From Candidatus Methanomethylophilaceae archaeon (lineage in GTDB: Archaea; Thermoplasmatota; Thermoplasmata; Methanomassiliicoccales; Methanomethylophilaceae), in NCBI GenBank assembly GCA_017540825.1, contig JAFYAH010000001.1, positions 34,564-98,563 on the forward strand: 64,000 bases of DNA, written 5' to 3'. The notes beneath the pieces are model-generated. The model was not told the origin of the DNA. It saw nothing but the letters and a program-made list of their open reading frames with translations, and made no database searches. A program made the translations under genes and the position numbers. Below are positions 60,733 to 64,000 of the stretch, in pieces. Position 1 is the first letter of the stretch. Every line of letters starts with the position of its first letter.

Positions 60733-61077
60733 GGGTGGACGTAGGCGGGGAGGTAGATAACCGTGTCGATTGCCCCTTTTGGTCGTGATCGAGGCGTATG
60801 AGAAAAAAGGATTAAATACGGCGAAACCTTGCCAAACACTGCGATTCACGGAACACCGTATTGGAGTCCGGCTTCTTCTTAGAGGTCATCCAGCTTCCTG
60901 TGGCGGTTGTTATTACGCAGCCGCAACAGCACGGAGTCAGAGGGATGACTAAGGTAAAATCAGCCATCATTGCGTCCGCATCGTCTGCTCGTTCGATGCC
61001 ATCGATACCGACAGGGCCCTCTCCGTTTTCCATGTCTGCCGAGGCTGCAGTGTTCTCGCATTTCGGAGTGTGGATTC
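60733..61077. other. Intergenic region between nob1 and the unknown 757-codon gene
   Basis: 345 bp. GGATTAAATACGG near 60809-60821 is TATA-like. Small open frames on both strands look fortuitous. GGAGTG about 10 nt before 61078 is the likely ribosome-binding site of the next gene. Nothing else recognised. Confidence 0.45.
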
Positions 61078-63351
61078 ATGGAAAAGGAATCGATAACGGA
61101 GCTGATGCTGGATCCTGATTCGTTCTATGGCGCCGTTTCCGAGGCGCTGGACAGATTCAAGGAGCCGAATCCGCAGGACGTCGAGTTTCTCGCTGTAGTC
61201 TCCTCGGTGGATTTCGCAATGAAGCACTACAGGACGCTCAGCAACGGGCAGCCGCTGATAGAGAGGCTGTCGGAGCTCTGCAGGGCGCACGGGTTCATAC
61301 CCCAGCCAGAGGTCTCCGGCCGTCCGCAGTTCTCCGCCCATGACGTGATCATGTCTCCCAAGGGGGACCTCTGCGCCTGCGTAGGGTACGAGACGGTGAC
61401 GATACTGGCCGCCGGCGAGATGAGGCCGATAGTTACGATAAGGACCGACCTCTTGGGCGAGCGCTATCTGAGCGGATACGCCATGGACGAATGGAGCTTC
61501 AGGCGGTTTGGCAGGCCCTTGTCGTTCCCAGACTCGGAGAGCCTGAACATCGGCAGCATCTCCTGGTCCATAAGGAACTGGAAGAGGGGGCCTTCGATTC
61601 CCGATACTTCTACCGGGGGCCCGCTGGAGAACATCCCTCGCGGCTGGGGCGTCGCCCTCCTGTCCTCCAACGGCGACGTCCAGCTCGAGACTTGGGAGCG
61701 CGGCGGCGCGTACAGCCATCGCGAGTACGGGATGCTGTCCCATTCGGACATGTCCTTCAAGAAGTACGAGTGGCCCGAGATAACGGCCGACGACGTCCAA
61801 GCGGCAGCAGTGTCCAACGGCAGGGCGGTGATCCTGGCGGGGGACAGGCTCACGTCGTACAAGATCTCCAAGGACGTGCTCAGGAGGAGCCGCACCGCGG
61901 TGGTCGAGGACAAGATCTCCGGCGGGATAGCGGTGTCGTCCAACGACGGGCGGTACATGGTCGTCTCCAGCGGGCTGAAGGACAACGACGGGTCGGAGAG
62001 GGCACTGCTCAGGATGATGGACGCGTCTTCTGGATCGATGGTCCGCTACAACCTCAAGGGGACGGAAGGACAGCTGTACAGCAGCCCGAGCCTACGCTTG
62101 AACGGCGACCTCAGATGCGTCACTTACGGGGGCGGGAAGTATGTGGCTCTGGAGGACGACAGCGGCAGGATAGAGGCGTGGAACGTCAGCACCGGAGCGA
62201 ACTACCCTAAGAACGAGGACAAGTGCCTGAAGGGACGCATAGTCGCCCACGGGAACGATTCCGTCACGGTGGCGCGCTGCCCGGACGACGGAATCGTATG
62301 CAGGCATCTCCAGGACTACGACCTGCTCCTCCGTCCGTCGGGGGAGGAGAGGGCCGTCAGCGTCCCGTTCGCTCCCGAATAGGGGTATCTCGCCAAGCCT
62401 AGCGGCGCCGACGGCGGGATCGCGATAGACTACAGGCGCGGAGGGGAGAGGCTCACCAAAGGCTATTTCACCGGAGCCTCTAAGGAATCGTACGGCGACG
62501 CCAGGGACGCGACGTGCGTGCCCGATTGGTGCGACAGGTTCGTCCCGTTCGAGGAGCACGGGGCCTTCGTCATCCCCACGGGCGATCCCGCTATCGTGCT
62601 GGACAGCTTCGATCTCCCTCATCTGTATCCCGAGTCGATGGTTCCTCCGCCCACAGTGTCCCACAGGCCGCTGGAGGACGGAGCGAAGCTGGTCAGGATT
62701 AAGAACAGGAAGGTCGGATGGGCGAGGATCGGCATGGTCCTGGCCACGCTGCGTCTGGGCATGGTCGAGGATCCTGCCGAGGCGGTCCTGGACGTGCCTT
62801 TCGCCTACGAGGGGGAGCCTCCCGGCGCCCATCCGGACCTGGGGTCCGCCATGAAGGAGATTGAGATCCTCCGCTCGGGGGACAGATATCTCCTGTGGGG
62901 GATGTGCAGGCTCTCGGGCGAAGGGCAGGGAGCAGTCTGCGACAGGAGGATGTTCGTGCTCGAGGGCGGCCGCTTCAGGGTCTCGGACAGCGAGACGGTC
63001 TCGTCCGTGCCCTGTGGGGACATGACCGCCGAGATCCTCTATCGCAAGGGGCTCTTCGTTCTTGCGATAAGAGGGCCGGACGGAGTCATGGAGAGGCCTC
63101 TCGACAGGTACGATCGCATCCCGTTCGTAAGAAGCTTCGACGGCTCCTCCTGCTTCGTGGACGACATGGAGTTCAAGATCGGCGAAGGCGGCATCGCTCC
63201 AGCAGACTGGCGGAACCGCAGCCATCGGAAGAGCCGTGGAAAGAGCCGCCTGTACAGCGGGGACGAGGAGCATCGCCGCCTGTTCGCCGATATTTCCACC
63301 GGGGGATACACCGTGCACAAGGCGGGAAGCCTGTTCATAGCCACCAGGTGA
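61078..63351 (+). CDS. Large protein of unknown function with in-frame amber (TAG) codon
   Basis: 758 codons including the stop, interrupted only by TAG at 62380-62382 (codon 435: FAPE-TAG-GYLAKPSG). Coding character (codon use, GC at third positions) continues unchanged on both sides for ~430 and ~320 codons. No signal peptide; many short beta-strand-like blocks with SSxDGRYMVVSSG, RIEAWNVSTG and GDRYLLWGM, suggesting a beta-propeller-like fold in both halves (inference). No family recognised. In this lineage the amber could be read as pyrrolysine; otherwise it truncates the protein to 434 residues. Confidence 0.75.
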
Positions 63352-63368
63352 GGAAACGAAGCGCCCTG

Positions 63369-63380
63369 TTTTAAAAATAC
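63369..63380 (+). promoter_or_regulatory. TATA box for terminal LRR gene
   Basis: TTTTAAAAATAC, about 28-39 bp before the ATG at 63408. Confidence 0.45.
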
Positions 63381-63407
63381 AGTCTGAGAAGAACAGAAGG
63401 TGTCTAT

Positions 63408-64000
63408 ATGTCATACGAATTATCTGCAAGACATCCATCAGGTCGGTCGCTCAAGGAGAGCATCCGTCTTCCTGGATCGTTATTCGTTCTGCTCGTCGCA
63501 GCGGCCTGCCTCATCGTCTGCTGTAGCGATGACGCGGACTCGGCTACCGAAGGCAAGTGCGGAGAGAACGTATATTGGGTCCTGGACGGCGATTCGCTGA
63601 CCATAAGCGGGTCTGGCCCCATGGATTCGTTTAGCAATTATGGTCCTTGGAGATATGCTCCCAAATATGTTGTGATAGAAGAATCGGTGGAAACTATCGG
63701 CAGTTATGCGTTTAAAAGTTGCAGTGGTTTGCGTTCTGTTTCCATACCTTCCTCTGTGACGTCCATCGGAAATAATGCGTTCTACGGATGCACGTCCCTC
63801 CAGTCGATATCCATCCCCTCCTCCGTGACGTCCATAAGCTATGAGGTATTCCGTGAATGTAAGTCCCTCCAGTCGATATCCATCCCCTCCTCCGTGACGT
63901 TCATCGGGGGAGGTGCGTTCTACGGATGCACGTCCCTCCAGTCCGTGTCCATCCCCTCCTCCGTGGCGTCCATCGGAAATAATGCGTTCTACGGATGCAC
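63408..64000 (+). CDS. Secreted BspA-like LRR protein (5' part, cut by window end)
   Basis: 197 codons visible, continuing past the right edge. ATG at 63408 follows AGAAGGTG. A signal sequence with LFVLLVAAACLIVCC near residues 25-40 could be a lipoprotein-like or ordinary signal peptide. After a short GENVYWVLDGDSLTISGSG segment, 23-residue BspA repeats of the form SIPSSVTSIGNNAFYGCTSLQ start near residue 95. Successive repeats are almost identical at the DNA level, so copy number is likely variable. Confidence 0.9.
   Translation, partial: MSYELSARHPSGRSLKESIRLPGSLFVLLVAAACLIVCCSDDADSATEGKCGENVYWVLDGDSLTISGSGPMDSFSNYGPWRYAPKYVVIEESVETIGSYAFKSCSGLRSVSIPSSVTSIGNNAFYGCTSLQSISIPSSVTSISYEVFRECKSLQSISIPSSVTFIGGGAFYGCTSLQSVSIPSSVASIGNNAFYGC
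63753..64000 (+). repeat. 69-bp tandem repeats encoding LRR units
   Basis: At least three and a half units of 69 bp with blocks such as TCCATCCCCTCCTCCGTGAC and GCGTTCTACGGATGCACGTC repeated nearly exactly, continuing beyond the window. Confidence 0.88.

Noticed and set aside
60812..61118. Small open frames on both strands upstream of the 61078 gene
   Set aside because: They overlap each other and the next gene's start, with no ribosome-binding site or recognisable motif.
63753..64000. 69-bp repeats as a CRISPR array
   Set aside because: They encode regular 23-residue LRR units in one frame and have no unique spacers.

Overview
The window is GC-rich, densely packed archaeal DNA from a methanogen, most likely a gut- or host-associated member of the Methanomassiliicoccales (Methanomethylophilus group). 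The evidence is a transcription factor S, PCNA, Nob1 and Csl4 exosome protein, TYW2-type tRNA enzyme, archaeal lipid genes, methanogenesis marker protein 11 and a complete 'headless' F420H2-dehydrogenase-like (Fpo) operon with no fpoF beside it. FolD and PurH point to tetrahydrofolate-based C1 chemistry, as known for this order. No intact, ordinary gene here ends in TAG, yet TAG interrupts three otherwise continuous reading frames, as expected where amber can mean pyrrolysine.

Layout. 1-1.2 kb: minus-strand RNA-processing genes (PP-loop ThiI-like fragment, csl4, METTL5-like methylase). 1.7-5.8 kb: purH, a small zinc protein, a NadC-like enzyme and a beta-CASP nuclease. 6.1-11.8 kb: a tight operon tfs-pcn-transketolase(N,C)-transaldolase-FAD reductase-taw2. 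11.8-14.6 kb: an unknown Cys-containing protein, an archaeal RNase III and a membrane protein. 14.7-19.3 kb: R15P isomerase, type III RuBisCO and AMP phosphorylase in one overlapping operon (the AMP-to-3-phosphoglycerate route) plus a polysaccharide deacetylase. 19.5-23.7 kb: accessory DNA with BspA-type leucine-rich repeat proteins and an Rpn-type nuclease. 23.8-29.6 kb: folD, kptA, mmp11, uppS, radical SAM, proC.

29.9-46.8 kb is the most striking part: a diversity-generating retroelement (DGR). A 132-bp template repeat rich in AAC codons (29940-30071) is followed by a DGR-type reverse transcriptase and then by a 5182-residue secreted target protein. The first C-type-lectin-like module of that protein carries a variable repeat (32484-32615) that differs from the template at 21 of 28 adenines but at only 3 of 104 other positions (counted by hand). 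An 8-bp hairpin lies 11 bp past the variable repeat. Two further modules carry diverged, apparently relic variable-repeat segments. The reverse transcriptase has a one-base frameshift that removes its last ~32 residues.

47.0-47.3 kb holds an AAA-ATPase gene fragment. 47.5-58.0 kb is fpoABCDHIJJ'KLMN, coupling ferredoxin or heterodisulfide electron flow to ion pumping, with an FpoI carrying four predicted [4Fe-4S] sites instead of two. 58.2-60.7 kb holds prenyl synthase, geranylgeranyl reductase and Nob1. 61.1-64 kb holds a large protein of unknown function with an internal amber codon and the start of another BspA-type LRR surface protein cut off by the window edge.
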